Assembly: GCA_019187195.1 (NCBI GenBank)
Contig: JABAQT010000021.1
Coordinates: forward strand, 35,649-99,648
Reading direction: 5' to 3'
Length of the DNA stretch: 64,000 nt
Origin: Bryobacteraceae bacterium
GTDB lineage: Bacteria; Acidobacteriota; Terriglobia; Bryobacterales; Bryobacteraceae
The notes under the pieces are model-generated. The model was not told the origin of the DNA. It did not search any database and saw only the letters and a list, made by a program, of their open reading frames with translations. Both the position numbers and the translations under genes were made by a program. Shown here in pieces: positions 55,554 to 64,000 of this stretch (its first letter is position 1; every line of letters starts with the position of its first letter).

Positions 55554-56321
55554 ATGAAGACAACCCTGGCCGCTGAGATGGTCGCGGAGTTCCTCGGCAC
55601 GATGGTGCTGATTCTATTTGGCGGGGGCGTTTGCGCAATGACCACGCTGTTCGGCAAGGGAATTCCGGGGGAGATCATCAACGGCGGCTACACCAATATC
55701 AATATCGGATGGGGATTGGGAGTGATGCTGGCGATGTTCATTGCGGGCAGAATCACCGGAGCCCATCTCAATCCCGCGGTGACCGTGGCGCTGGCGGCTT
55801 TTCGCGGATTCCCTTGGGCCAAGGTGATTCCCTACTCGGTCGCGCAGACCGCCGGAGCCTTCCTTGCCGCCGCGCTGGTGTTTTGGAACTACCATCCGGC
55901 GTTCCTCAGGTTCGACCCGGCGCTCGAGAAGACGGCCGGCGTCTTCGTCACCTTTCCCGCGTTTCCCGCGCTTCCCTTCGCCGGATTCCTCGATCAGGTA
56001 ATCGGCACGGCTTTGCTCCTGCTGCTGATCTTCGCCATCACGGACGAGCGGAACCATTCCTTGGTCAACTTCGCGCCGGTGCTGGTGGGCCTGCTCGTGG
56101 TGGCCATCGGTATGAGCTTCGGCGGCATGCACGGCTACCCGATCAACCCGGCGCGCGACTTCGGCCCGCGGCTGTTCACCGTCATGGCGGGATTCAAGCA
56201 TAATGGATTGACGGACGGAAGCGGCGTGTTCTGGATACCGGTCATCGGCCCGCTGGTGGGCGGATTGCTCGGCGCGGCTCTCTACGATTTTGCCATCCGT
56301 CCCAACCTGCCCAAGGAGTAG
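55554..56321 (+). CDS. glpF: Glycerol uptake facilitator GlpF
   Basis: A 255-residue aquaglyceroporin with six helices and the two NPA boxes: NPA73-75 in GAHLNPAV and NPA198-200 in GYPINPARDFG. The Arg-Asp following the second NPA (Arg201, Asp202) marks the glycerol-facilitator branch rather than water-specific aquaporins. The start is ATG 55554 behind GAGGGAG. It diverges from the PSD1 operon. Confidence 0.94.
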   Translation: MKTTLAAEMVAEFLGTMVLILFGGGVCAMTTLFGKGIPGEIINGGYTNINIGWGLGVMLAMFIAGRITGAHLNPAVTVALAAFRGFPWAKVIPYSVAQTAGAFLAAALVFWNYHPAFLRFDPALEKTAGVFVTFPAFPALPFAGFLDQVIGTALLLLLIFAITDERNHSLVNFAPVLVGLLVVAIGMSFGGMHGYPINPARDFGPRLFTVMAGFKHNGLTDGSGVFWIPVIGPLVGGLLGAALYDFAIRPNLPKE

Positions 56322-56325
56322 CTTC

Positions 56326-57144
56326 ATGTTGCTCGCCATTCTGTCACTGGTTGCGATTGCTTCCGCGGCGGATCCGGGGTTGCGCATCGCGGGAATCTCC
56401 GTGACGCCGCGGGCGTGGGATAAGAAAGCAAACCTCGCCACGTTCGAACAATATGCCCGTCAGGCCGCGGCGCAAGGCGCGCAATTGATCCTGTCCCCGG
56501 AAGGATTCCTCGAGGGCTATGTGGGCAATGACAAGAGGACTCCGGACCTCACGCGCGCGCAGTACTTCGCCGTGGGAGAGCCGCTCGATGGTCCGCCGCT
56601 GCTGCGTGTGGCCGGCCTCGCCCGCGAACTCGGAGTCTATCTCGGGATCGGTTTCGCCGAAAGCCGCGGCGGCCGCATGTACAACTCCTTCGTCATCTTC
56701 TCGCCGCAGGGCGAAGCGGCGATTCACTATTCGAAGGTTCACAACGGCGATGACGAGCCTTTCAACACGACGGGCGTGGACTTTCCCGTGGTCTCGACGC
56801 CTTTCGGCAAGTGGGGCGCGCTCATCTGCTACGACCGCCAGTTGCCGGAAACATCGCGCATATTGGCCATCAAGGGCGCGCAACTCATTCTCGTTCCTTC
56901 CTGGGGCTCCTACGGCGAGATGAACGACGCGATGATGCGGACGCGCGCCTTCGAGAACGGCGTTTGGGTGGCGTTCGTTCATCCCAAGCGGTGCCTCTTT
57001 ATTGATCCCGGCGGCAGGATCGTCGCTCGGGATAACGGGCAAGGCGATCAACTCGTATTCGCCACCATCCATCCTTCCGAGGCGGGCAGGCGCGGAGCCA
57101 TCCGCAGCCGCAAGCCGGCGCTCTACCGCGATATCCTGCATTGA
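56326..57144 (+). CDS. Exported carbon-nitrogen (nitrilase-family) hydrolase
   Basis: A 272-residue hydrolase with a short hydrophobic signal at residues 1-14. The catalytic triad is visible as Glu59 in SPEGFLEGY, Lys137 in HYSKVHN and Cys168 in GALICYDRQLPE, the nitrilase-superfamily set. It starts at ATG 56326 behind AAGGAG, five bases after glpF. The stop overlaps the next start (TGATG). Substrate unknown, possibly an amide or omega-amide. Confidence 0.92.
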   Translation: MLLAILSLVAIASAADPGLRIAGISVTPRAWDKKANLATFEQYARQAAAQGAQLILSPEGFLEGYVGNDKRTPDLTRAQYFAVGEPLDGPPLLRVAGLARELGVYLGIGFAESRGGRMYNSFVIFSPQGEAAIHYSKVHNGDDEPFNTTGVDFPVVSTPFGKWGALICYDRQLPETSRILAIKGAQLILVPSWGSYGEMNDAMMRTRAFENGVWVAFVHPKRCLFIDPGGRIVARDNGQGDQLVFATIHPSEAGRRGAIRSRKPALYRDILH

Positions 57145-57548
57145 TGGAATATCGCACAGGCAATCGCCTGGATCTTGACGAAGCTCTCGACCTCTACCGC
57201 GCGTCCACGCTCGGCGAGCGCCGCCCCGTGGATGACCGCGCCCGCATGGCGGACATGCTGAAAAACGCCAACCTCGTGGTGACCGCGTGGGATGGATCTC
57301 TGCTGGTGGGCATTGCGCGTTCGATGACGGACTTTGCCTACGCCACCTATCTTTCCGATCTCGCCGTACGGCTGAGCCACCAGCGCCAGGGAATCGGAAG
57401 GGAACTTATCCGCCGCACCCAACTCGAGGCCCCTCGGGCCGCGGTGATTCTGCTGGCGGCGCCGAAGGCCGTGGATTACTATCCGCGCGTCGGCTTTCAG
57501 GCGCATCCGTCGGCCTGGGTGCTTGCTCCGGGAGCCCCGCTTCTGTAG
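57144..57548 (+). CDS. GNAT acetyltransferase
   Basis: A 134-residue N-acetyltransferase. The acetyl-CoA loop motif is SHQRQGIGRELIRRTQLEAP, and YLSDLAVRLSHQ precedes it. The start ATG shares one base with the preceding stop. Acceptor substrate unknown. It is followed by the transketolase pair after a 43-base gap. Confidence 0.9.
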   Translation: MEYRTGNRLDLDEALDLYRASTLGERRPVDDRARMADMLKNANLVVTAWDGSLLVGIARSMTDFAYATYLSDLAVRLSHQRQGIGRELIRRTQLEAPRAAVILLAAPKAVDYYPRVGFQAHPSAWVLAPGAPLL

Positions 57549-57591
57549 CTTCCGCAAGCGAAGATGTTAACCTGGAATCAGATACTTCCTT

Positions 57592-58413
57592 ATGCAACAA
57601 GTGAAAGATCTGGGTGAGATTCAGGATTTCTGCAAAAAGATCCGCCGGCACATCATAGAAATGATCACCGAAGCTAAGTCGGGCCATCCCGGCGGTTCGC
57701 TCTCGGCGGTCGAGACGCTGGCGGTCCTCTACCTCGAGGTGATGCGCCATGATCCGAAAAACCCCCACTGGCCGGACCGCGACCGCTTTATTCTTGGAAA
57801 AGGACATGCTTGTCCGGTTTTATACGCGGTGATGGCGGAGTGCGGATACTGCCCCGTGGATCAGTTGATCACCTTGCGTAAACTGGGCTCCATCTATCAG
57901 GGCCACCCCGACCGGCGCTTTCTTCCGGCGCTCGAGGCTTCCACCGGATCTCTCGGCCAGGGACTCTCCGTCGGGCTGGGAATGGCTCTGGCGGCGCGGC
58001 TCAACAAGAGCCCGTTCCGGACCTATGTCATGGCCGGCGATGGCGAGATACAGGAAGGGCAGATTTGGGAGGCGGCGATGTTCGCCTCCTTCCACAAGGT
58101 GGACAACCTGGTTGCCATCGTCGATTACAACAAGATCCAATTGGACGGGTTCGTAAAGGACATCATGGATGTGGAGCCGCTCACGGCCAAGTGGGAGGCT
58201 TTCGGGTGGCACGCGATCACACTCGACGGGCATGACATTCCCGCGCTCCGCGCGGCTTTTGCCGAAGCCGCCGCCACCAAGGGAAAGCCCACCGTGCTGA
58301 TCGCCAACACCATCAAGGGCAAGGGCGTCTCTTTCATGGAGAATAATCCGAAATTCCACGGCATGGCGCCGTCCCGGGACGAGATGGCGCTGGCCCTCAA
58401 GGAGCTTGCATAA
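57592..58413 (+). CDS. Transketolase, N-terminal subunit
   Basis: A 273-residue protein carrying the thiamine-diphosphate pyrophosphate-binding half of transketolase: SGHPGGSLSAVETLAVLY, KGHACPVLYAVMAECGY, SLGQGLSVGLGMALAA and the GDGEIQEGQIWEAAMFASFHKVDNL segment with GDG...N. In many bacteria transketolase is one gene; here the C-terminal half is separate, as in archaeal-like and many Acidobacteria systems. The next start overlaps its stop by one base. Confidence 0.95.
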   Translation: MQQVKDLGEIQDFCKKIRRHIIEMITEAKSGHPGGSLSAVETLAVLYLEVMRHDPKNPHWPDRDRFILGKGHACPVLYAVMAECGYCPVDQLITLRKLGSIYQGHPDRRFLPALEASTGSLGQGLSVGLGMALAARLNKSPFRTYVMAGDGEIQEGQIWEAAMFASFHKVDNLVAIVDYNKIQLDGFVKDIMDVEPLTAKWEAFGWHAITLDGHDIPALRAAFAEAAATKGKPTVLIANTIKGKGVSFMENNPKFHGMAPSRDEMALALKELA

Positions 58414-59381
58414 TGGCCGCCACCACGAAGTTCGATCTGAAGATGGGCGCGGCGACGCGCGAAGCGTTCGGCAAGGCGCTGGTCGAGTTGGGGCGCAAGA
58501 ACAAGGATGTTGTGGTTTGTGACGCGGATCTTTCAAAGTCGACGATGGTGCACTGGTTCGCCAAGGAGTTCCCGGAACGTTTTGTCTCCTGCGGCATCGC
58601 GGAAGCGAACATGGTGGCCATCGGCGCGGGGTTGGCTTCCGGCGGAAAAATTCCGTTCGTGGCGAGCTTTTCCGTCTTCGTGTTAAATAAGGGATTCGAG
58701 CAACTCCGGGTGACCGCCGCCTACCCGCCCGGCATCAACCTGAAAGTAGTGGGAACGCATAGCGGCATCTCGATTGGCGAGGACGGCCCTTCGCAGATGA
58801 GCATCGAGGACCTGGCGCTGGCGACGGCTCTGCCGGGGTTCACCGTCATCAGTCCGTGCGATGAAGTATCGATGACAGCATTTGTGCATCTGGCCGCTGA
58901 GCATTTTGGGCCCGTCTTCCTGCGCGCCGGGCGCCCGAAAGTGCCAGTGGTGTACAACGCCGGCCAGAAGTTCGAGATCGGGAAAGCCATCGAGTTGGTG
59001 CAAGGCAAGGACGTCACGCTGATCGCCCACGGGTTGATGGTGGCCGAATCGATCCGCGCGGCCGAGATACTCGATGGTGAAGGCATCTCCGCCCGGGTTG
59101 TGGATATGCCGACCATCAAACCTCTGGATCTCGAAGCGATTCGCGATGCGGCCACCCGCACCGGAGCCATCGTGGTGAGCGAAGAGCACCTGGTGGACGG
59201 CGGCCTCGGCGTGAAGGTGGCGCAGGCCGTGGGGCGGATGCATCCCTGCGTGATGGAGTTTGTGGGGATCGAAAACACCTACGCCGAGTCCGGTACGCCC
59301 GCGCAACTGCTCGAAAAATACGGCCTGACCGCGGCCAATATCGCCTCGGCCGCGCGGCGCGCGCTCAAGCGGAAGGGTTGA
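58413..59381 (+). CDS. Transketolase, C-terminal subunit
   Basis: A 322-residue Pyr-plus-C-terminal half of transketolase: TREAFGKALVELGRKNKDVVVCDADLSKST, PERFVSCGIAEANMVAIGAGLA with the catalytic Glu, and FVGIENTYAESG near the end. It overlaps the N-terminal gene by one base, so both subunits are co-translated. Together they supply pentose-phosphate carbons, connecting to rpe at 24 kb. Confidence 0.95.
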   Translation: MAATTKFDLKMGAATREAFGKALVELGRKNKDVVVCDADLSKSTMVHWFAKEFPERFVSCGIAEANMVAIGAGLASGGKIPFVASFSVFVLNKGFEQLRVTAAYPPGINLKVVGTHSGISIGEDGPSQMSIEDLALATALPGFTVISPCDEVSMTAFVHLAAEHFGPVFLRAGRPKVPVVYNAGQKFEIGKAIELVQGKDVTLIAHGLMVAESIRAAEILDGEGISARVVDMPTIKPLDLEAIRDAATRTGAIVVSEEHLVDGGLGVKVAQAVGRMHPCVMEFVGIENTYAESGTPAQLLEKYGLTAANIASAARRALKRKG

Positions 59382-59417
59382 AGCCGGGCAACTGCTACCG
59401 GCCCTCGCCGGCGGTCA

Positions 59418-59503
59418 AACCTGGCCGCCATGCTTTCTTGGATGTCTTGATGAGCGGCTTCCGTTCTTGCCGGACGGGTTCGCGAGCCTCTGGACAGAAC
59501 GTT
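59418..59503. repeat. Direct repeat copy 1
   Basis: An 86-base unit that recurs at 59572-59657, offset 154 bases, with 67 of 86 positions identical by hand alignment. The most conserved stretch is GGCTTCCGTTCTTGCCGG. On the minus strand both copies keep an open frame with PARTEAA in common. Function unknown. Confidence 0.7.
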
Positions 59504-59571
59504 ACGAAAGCGGCCCGGGAGTGACCGGTGCCGGACTTCGAAGGTCAAACCAGTGGTAGGTAGCGACGGCG

Positions 59572-59657
59572 AACCTGGCCGTCATACCTTCCCGGGCGGC
59601 TTGGTTGGCGGCTTCCGTTCTTGCCGGCGCGCTTCGCAAGCCTCTGTATGGAACGTT
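59572..59657. repeat. Direct repeat copy 2
   Basis: Second copy of the 86-base unit, ending two bases before the DinB stop codon. Differences are spread along the unit. Members of a family of dispersed intergenic elements in this lineage would look like this, but only these two copies are in the window. Confidence 0.7.
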
Positions 59658-59658
59658 G

Positions 59659-60192
59659 CTATGCCGGGGCAAGAGCCGCCCGGATCCCGGCCAGATGATG
59701 ATAGCTATGACGCACCGCGTGATCCTCCAGGAAGAACTGGCAGGTGAGCGGGGCATCGCTGTTCAGCGATACCGGCGCGGCCCGGTCCAACTCTTCATCG
59801 GTGAAACTCCGGATTGCCGCGGCCGCCGCCGCGCTGTTCGCCGCAAGCAAGGCGAGCGCGGCTTCCTTGGTGACGCCGTCATTGTCCCGTGCATGATCAC
59901 GGTTAATGGCGTCCACAACGTCCCAGGTCGCGCCCGTGACCGGTTGGCCAGCGGCGAGCACCTTCGCAAGTTGAATCTCCAGGGGATACATGCTTGCAAC
60001 GTGGTGAACCACTACTCCGGCCTTGCGCCCGTCCCTGGGAAGGCGCGTTTGCCATTGATCTTCGGAAAGCGACGCCGCGAATGCGGCCAATGCGGCCGCG
60101 CCGGCTTCGAGGCGTCTGGCGAGGGCCTCGGACCGGTAGGCGGCCCGCTCCGGCGGAAATTCGGACTCGATGAATTGTGGATGGTTGTTCAT
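59659..60192 (-). CDS. DinB-like four-helix protein
   Basis: A 177-residue protein of the DinB/YfiT-like metalloenzyme superfamily, recognised by GRKAGVVVHHVASMYPLEIQLAKVL with its metal-binding His residues and the late FFLEDHAVRHSYHHLAGI, giving the usual three-His site. Such proteins include thiol transferases and detoxification enzymes; substrate unknown. Third gene of the mddA / NlpC-like / DinB operon. Confidence 0.85.
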   Translation of the reverse strand: MNNHPQFIESEFPPERAAYRSEALARRLEAGAAALAAFAASLSEDQWQTRLPRDGRKAGVVVHHVASMYPLEIQLAKVLAAGQPVTGATWDVVDAINRDHARDNDGVTKEAALALLAANSAAAAAAIRSFTDEELDRAAPVSLNSDAPLTCQFFLEDHAVRHSYHHLAGIRAALAPA

Positions 60193-60259
60193 TTCTATCC
60201 TCCTGAGAATTTGACTGTCTTTCTAAGAAAGCGGCGCGCAGCGGACGCCCCGCCGCGAA

Positions 60260-61183
60260 TCAACCGAGCAGCGCGATCTTGCAGCGGATCTCGCGGTGCG
60301 CGGCCTGGATGCCCTCGCCGCGGTCCAGAGTGAAAACTCCGGTCTTGGCGTTATAGTCGAGACATTCATACCAGCCTTCCGAGAGTCCCGGTCTTACCGC
60401 GCCTCCGGTGGACTCCACCACCCAGAGGCGGGGCGAATAGGTGTCCCAATGTCCAAAACTCCGCCGCCCCGGCTCAGTGATCATGATGTGTCCCGCATCC
60501 TTAACGCTCCCGCCGCCGGGAATGACGTTATTTGCGGAATCGACCAGCCCGAGCAGGTATGTGTGGGAAGGATTGATCTCCTCCCACCGGCGAACGAGCG
60601 GCAGATCCCTGAAGAAGTTCGTGATCTGCGAATCCGGGCCCTTCAGATCCCTGAATCCGCCATGCGACCAGGTATTGCCTTTCCGGCCGTGCCAGATGTA
60701 GTTCCCCACAAACCCGTTGCAATCGAGCCCCAGGGCGCTGTCGGCGTAGGCCTGAAGACCGTTCGTGGCGAGGCCCCAATGCTCCGCCAGTTGCAGTACC
60801 ACCTGGCAATGCTCCGGCGCGCCCTTGCCGAGAAAGGAATAGACGGCCAGCCCACCCCAATCCACGCCGTTCTTCGTGATGACGGCGTCTTCCCTGCCGT
60901 TTTTCTCGATGCTGATCTTGAGGCCGGGAAGACCCGCGCGCCGGAAGCGGTCCTCGCTTCTGGTGAGGCCGGTGGACATTGTGACCTCGCCGCTGTCGCT
61001 GAGGATGGTGAGGTCGGTGTCGATGCCTCTTGAGAAGTACTTTGACCGGAACGCCTCCATGGCGGCGGTGTTTACCGTCGAGTGATTCAGAACATAACGG
61101 CTGACGCGGACGGTTTCGATGGTTCCGTTTTTCCTCTTTACCTTGAGACTGGTGTACTTCGCTTTATACTGCGCGGGTGTCAT
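60260..61183 (-). CDS. NlpC/P60-like cysteine hydrolase
   Basis: A 307-residue protein without a clear signal peptide. The pattern LGLDCNGFVGNYIWHG gives a candidate catalytic Cys155, and DAGHIMITEPG gives His232, the order of NlpC/P60 amidases (Cys then His). The N-terminal part (TPAQYKAKYTSLKVKRKNGTIETVRVSRYVLN) and the last 60 residues are not recognisable. Starts behind GGAGAGGAG. It lies between mddA and DinB, suggesting a shared role, perhaps in sulfur or cell-wall chemistry. Confidence 0.6.
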   Translation of the reverse strand: MTPAQYKAKYTSLKVKRKNGTIETVRVSRYVLNHSTVNTAAMEAFRSKYFSRGIDTDLTILSDSGEVTMSTGLTRSEDRFRRAGLPGLKISIEKNGREDAVITKNGVDWGGLAVYSFLGKGAPEHCQVVLQLAEHWGLATNGLQAYADSALGLDCNGFVGNYIWHGRKGNTWSHGGFRDLKGPDSQITNFFRDLPLVRRWEEINPSHTYLLGLVDSANNVIPGGGSVKDAGHIMITEPGRRSFGHWDTYSPRLWVVESTGGAVRPGLSEGWYECLDYNAKTGVFTLDRGEGIQAAHREIRCKIALLG

Positions 61184-61207
61184 GGTAGTGGTCTCCTCTC
61201 CGGACTC

Positions 61208-61975
61208 TCATCTCAACCCCGCCCAGTGGCCGCTCCCGGCTGTTTCCACCTCGCGCGGAAGACCGGGTATGAGCATCGGCACCTGGCGGCGGTAGGCGCC
61301 ATACTCAGGATGTTCTTTCATCAGGTCGGCCTCCTCGAAGCGGATAGCCGCCAGAATGTACGCGCTTGTGGCCACGGCAAAGAACAGGTGCGACACCGTC
61401 ATATCCGGAGTGGACCAGAACGTGAGGAACCAGCCAACGTAGAGCGGATGACGGACCACGCGGTAGAGCCACGGCACGGCGAACCGTAGCCTCGCTTGCG
61501 GCTCGCCCCGCAACTCCCGCCACACCTGTCGAAGACCGAACAAGTCAAAATGGTTGATCACGAAAGTGCTCACCAGCACCAGCAGCCATCCGAAGGCATA
61601 TGCGGCGTACATAACCCCGCGGCCGGCGGCGGACTCGATTGTCCACACCACGCCCCCGAGCGGCTCCCATTGCAGAAAAAGCAGCATCAGCGCCAGGCTG
61701 CTGGCCAGAACATAAGTGCTGCGCTCCGCCGCCTCGGGAATGACGCGCGTCAACATGCGTTTGAACGCCGGGCGGGCCATGACGCTATGCTGCGCGGCGA
61801 ACAGGGACAAGAGAGCAAGATCGATGCACAAGGCTCGCTCCCACGGGATGTCCGCTGGCGAATCGAGCGTCTTGAGCAAGGCGAAATTGCCGATGAAACC
61901 AACGGCGTAGAGAAACACCGCCATGGAGACGGCATAAGCCACGACGCCATATGTGAAAACAGCGATCCTTTTCAT
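61208..61975 (-). CDS. mddA: Methanethiol S-methyltransferase
   Basis: A 255-residue membrane protein of the NnrU-like MddA family that methylates methanethiol to dimethyl sulfide with SAM. Recognised from five to six helices, SLFAAQHSVMARPAFKRML, FVINHFDLFGLRQVW, the SAM-binding VVRHPLYVGWFLTFW and RFEEADLMKEHPEYGAYRRQVPMLIPGL near the C-terminus. First gene of a three-gene minus-strand operon. Acidobacteria are known DMS producers, which fits. Confidence 0.92.
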   Translation of the reverse strand: MKRIAVFTYGVVAYAVSMAVFLYAVGFIGNFALLKTLDSPADIPWERALCIDLALLSLFAAQHSVMARPAFKRMLTRVIPEAAERSTYVLASSLALMLLFLQWEPLGGVVWTIESAAGRGVMYAAYAFGWLLVLVSTFVINHFDLFGLRQVWRELRGEPQARLRFAVPWLYRVVRHPLYVGWFLTFWSTPDMTVSHLFFAVATSAYILAAIRFEEADLMKEHPEYGAYRRQVPMLIPGLPREVETAGSGHWAGLR

Positions 61976-62088
61976 TGTTTTTTCCTTTCCGGATATTTCC
62001 CAGAAAACATGGGCGCGAAGTGACGCGCCTTGTTTCTGATTAGTAAGCGGAAAAGGAGAAAAATATTCGCAATTTTTTCAGCCGCGGA

Positions 62089-64000
62089 TCATGGCATGCG
62101 CGCCGCCGAAAGCCGGCGGCGGATAAACACATTGCCAGGGAGTTTCGCGTCCCAATAGCGCCACAGCTCCAATCGCCGTTGGCGGAGCGCGTCCGCCTCG
62201 GCGTGGCGGCCCGCGCCGGCATACAGACTGCCCAGGCTCTCGTAGATAAGGGCGAGATTGTTGGCGTGGCGCAGATCGGTTAGCGGCCGCGGTCGTGATG
62301 CATTCACCTTTTCGAGCAACTCCTCATAAATCCGGATGGCGGCCGGGACGCCGCCCGTGGCGGCATGGTGGTCCGCCAGCGCGCGCACCGCATAATCAAC
62401 TTCATCGCCGGGTTCGATGGCCGCCGCGGGGTAAGCATTCAGCTTACGCAGCAGCGCGAGCGCCGCCTCGACCCGCCTGTTTGATTCCTCCGGGCGCCGC
62501 AGCCGCCGCAGCGCGTAGGATGAGCCCGTCAGCAGCCAGACCTCCTCGCGCCGCGCCTTCGTGTTGCGTTTCGCCTCCCGCAGCCGGAACAGAGTGTGAT
62601 CGTAGACGGCAAGCGCCCGCGCCGGATCGCGGTCCCTCAGGATGTCTCCCAGCTCCCGGCCGGCCATCGATACGTACGAACGGCTCGCGTAATCCCGCGG
62701 ATCGCGCCGGGCGAGGTCGTCGGCCATGTCGAAAGCCCTCCGCAACAGGGGTTCGGCATCGCGCGGGCGGCCGAAGTTGACGTTGTGCAGTTCTCCCAGA
62801 AGGAGCCCTTCTCTCCACAGCGCGCCGCAGAGCTGCAACGTGCTGTCCATGTTTTCGGGATCGTCGAACTTCTCGGCGATCGCGCGGGACTGCCTGACCG
62901 CGCGCAAAGCCCCGTCGAGATCGCCCGCGAAGCGCGCCGTGTTCGAGTAGATGCCCAGGCTCTTGCTCAACAGCCGCTCGTCCTTACTCCGCAGCGCGAT
63001 GTCAACCGACCGCCGCGCGTAGCGGGCCGCCGCGTCGAGATAGTGGATGTTCGAATGAGCCAGGGCCAGATTCGCATACAGCCGCGCGGCCATGGAGACA
63101 TCCTCCGGCGTGACGCCGGGCATCGCCAGCAGCGCCTCGAGGCGCGTATCCGCCTTGCGCCCGAACGCCAGGCACTCCTCGATGTGGTTCTCCGACTGGG
63201 CAAGAATCATCGCGTCATGGGCGATTCCCGCCGAAGTAAGCAGAGCCTGCTTTCTTTGTGGAAAGGAAGGGACCGCGAGAACGGATTCGACCAGTGTGTC
63301 CGCCTTTCGCAGGCTTTCGGCGGCTTCGGCGAAGTGGCCGAGGTTCGAGTTGGCCGGAACTCCCTGCACGCGCGCCACCTGCAGATAGGCTGTTGCGGTC
63401 TCCAACGCCAGATCCATGTCCTGTCCCGCCGGCACTCCCCATCGCCTCGTACGCGTCTCGGCCTCGAGGCCCCCGAGATACTCGGTGGCCGCGGACACGA
63501 TGAGGTTTCTGGCCTTGGTCGAGCCCGGCAGATTACGAATGCCGGCGTCCAGGTCGAGAAGGCGCTTCGATAATTGGCGCACCTGTTGAAACCGCCGCTG
63601 CGCAATGGCGCGCTCCCGGTCCGCCACTATCGCGCCTCCGGCGATTCCGAGGAACGCGAGGACGCCCGCGGCGACCGGGAGCCAGCGCCGCCGCGCAAAC
63701 TTACGCGCGAGGTAAAGAGCGTTCCCCCGTCGTGCCTGGACCGGTCTGTGCTCCAGGTATGCCCTCAGATCGGCGATGAACAGGTCCACCGACGCGTACC
63801 GCTCCTCGGGCTCCGTGCGTGTCGCCTTCGCGAGGATGGCCGCAAGGTCCCTGGACATATCCCCCGGCGGGGCGGCGGAAGCCCGCGGACTGCGTCCCGT
63901 AAGCAGGCGGTAGAGCACCGAGCCCAGGGAATAGATGTCCGTGGCGGTGGCCTGTGGAGCGCCGCGGAGTTGTTCCGGGCTGGCGTATTCGGGCGTCAGC
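62089..64000 (-). CDS. Serine/threonine protein kinase with TPR-like region (5' partial)
   Basis: The gene runs off the window end, so the N-lobe and catalytic loop are missing. The first visible residues [13 protein letters not shown] are the activation-segment/APE region, then [18 protein letters not shown] and a regulatory tail. A membrane segment ([21 protein letters not shown]) separates the kinase from an extracellular or periplasmic half rich in TPR-like repeats ([31 protein letters not shown]). Typical of the large Hanks-type kinases abundant in Acidobacteria. Substrates unknown. Confidence 0.88.
   Translation of the reverse strand, partial: LTPEYASPEQLRGAPQATATDIYSLGSVLYRLLTGRSPRASAAPPGDMSRDLAAILAKATRTEPEERYASVDLFIADLRAYLEHRPVQARRGNALYLARKFARRRWLPVAAGVLAFLGIAGGAIVADRERAIAQRRFQQVRQLSKRLLDLDAGIRNLPGSTKARNLIVSAATEYLGGLEAETRTRRWGVPAGQDMDLALETATAYLQVARVQGVPANSNLGHFAEAAESLRKADTLVESVLAVPSFPQRKQALLTSAGIAHDAMILAQSENHIEECLAFGRKADTRLEALLAMPGVTPEDVSMAARLYANLALAHSNIHYLDAAARYARRSVDIALRSKDERLLSKSLGIYSNTARFAGDLDGALRAVRQSRAIAEKFDDPENMDSTLQLCGALWREGLLLGELHNVNFGRPRDAEPLLRRAFDMADDLARRDPRDYASRSYVSMAGRELGDILRDRDPARALAVYDHTLFRLREAKRNTKARREEVWLLTGSSYALRRLRRPEESNRRVEAALALLRKLNAYPAAAIEPGDEVDYAVRALADHHAATGGVPAAIRIYEELLEKVNASRPRPLTDLRHANNLALIYESLGSLYAGAGRHAEADALRQRRLELWRYWDAKLPGNVFIRRRLSAARMP

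Overview
The window looks like a chromosome segment of an Acidobacteriota member of the Bryobacterales/Solibacter type. The lineage call rests on gene content seen here: the C-terminus of a TonB-dependent receptor, a secreted protein ending in what I recognise as the Solibacter C-terminal domain (TIGR03437), a PSD1/DUF1501 pair, a BlaI-type regulator, an OFA-family carrier and a TPR-bearing serine/threonine kinase. GC content is high, roughly 65% by eye. I saw no rRNA, tRNA, CRISPR array, integrase or intact insertion sequence.

Layout. 1-5.8 kb: TonB receptor end, a large secreted protein with phage-tail-fibre-like modules, a Flp-type pilin, and a minus-strand operon of a Cys/His-rich secreted protein, a di-heme cytochrome c peroxidase and an orphan sugar-type binding lipoprotein. 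6-11.6 kb: gdhA, mutS, anmK and a DUF4256 gene. 11.6-17.8 kb, minus strand: msrP, a modular beta-repeat surface protein, then surA-like / YhaM-like exonuclease / BlaI-type regulator. 17.8-22.8 kb: secreted GH36 alpha-galactosidase, phosphate transporter pit with its DUF47 partner, and ttcA. 22.8-29.5 kb, plus strand: rsmB, rpe, bamD, a response regulator, yajQ, an alpha/beta hydrolase, an APC permease and a MmcQ/YjbR protein, closely packed and probably largely co-transcribed.

29.5-33 kb is a less tidy patch: an amidohydrolase, two secreted proteins of unknown role and a clearly broken MFS transporter. 32.8-38 kb: mutarotase-like enzyme, orphan gluconate-dehydrogenase subunit 3, folC, plsC, a second amidohydrolase. 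38-49.6 kb: aminotransferase, a TetR regulator divergent from a small monooxygenase with two clear palindromic operators, a DUF481 barrel protein, glgB, adenosine deaminase, a TIM-barrel-like secreted protein, a glutaryl-CoA-type acyl-CoA dehydrogenase, an O-antigen ligase and an ECF-like sigma factor with a palindrome in its AT-rich leader. 49.6-55.5 kb, minus strand: PSD1, DUF1501, ThuA and OFA transporter, spaced as one operon. 55.5-59.4 kb, plus strand: glpF, a nitrilase-family hydrolase, GNAT, and a transketolase split into two genes. 59.4-64 kb: a degenerate direct repeat, then minus-strand DinB, NlpC/P60-like hydrolase, mddA (methanethiol methylation) and the C-terminal part of a Ser/Thr kinase with TPR-like repeats, cut by the window end.

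Most of the content is housekeeping and secreted catabolism. The signals most worth a second look are non-coding or compositional: a strand-composition switch between about 29 and 34 kb, near-perfect operators at tetR, at the sigma factor and upstream of the O-antigen ligase, minus-10 boxes lying 6-9 bases from start codons (likely leaderless mRNAs), an imperfect 86-bp direct repeat, and enrichment of the hexamer CTCGAG. I did not find a convincing wholly new multigene system.
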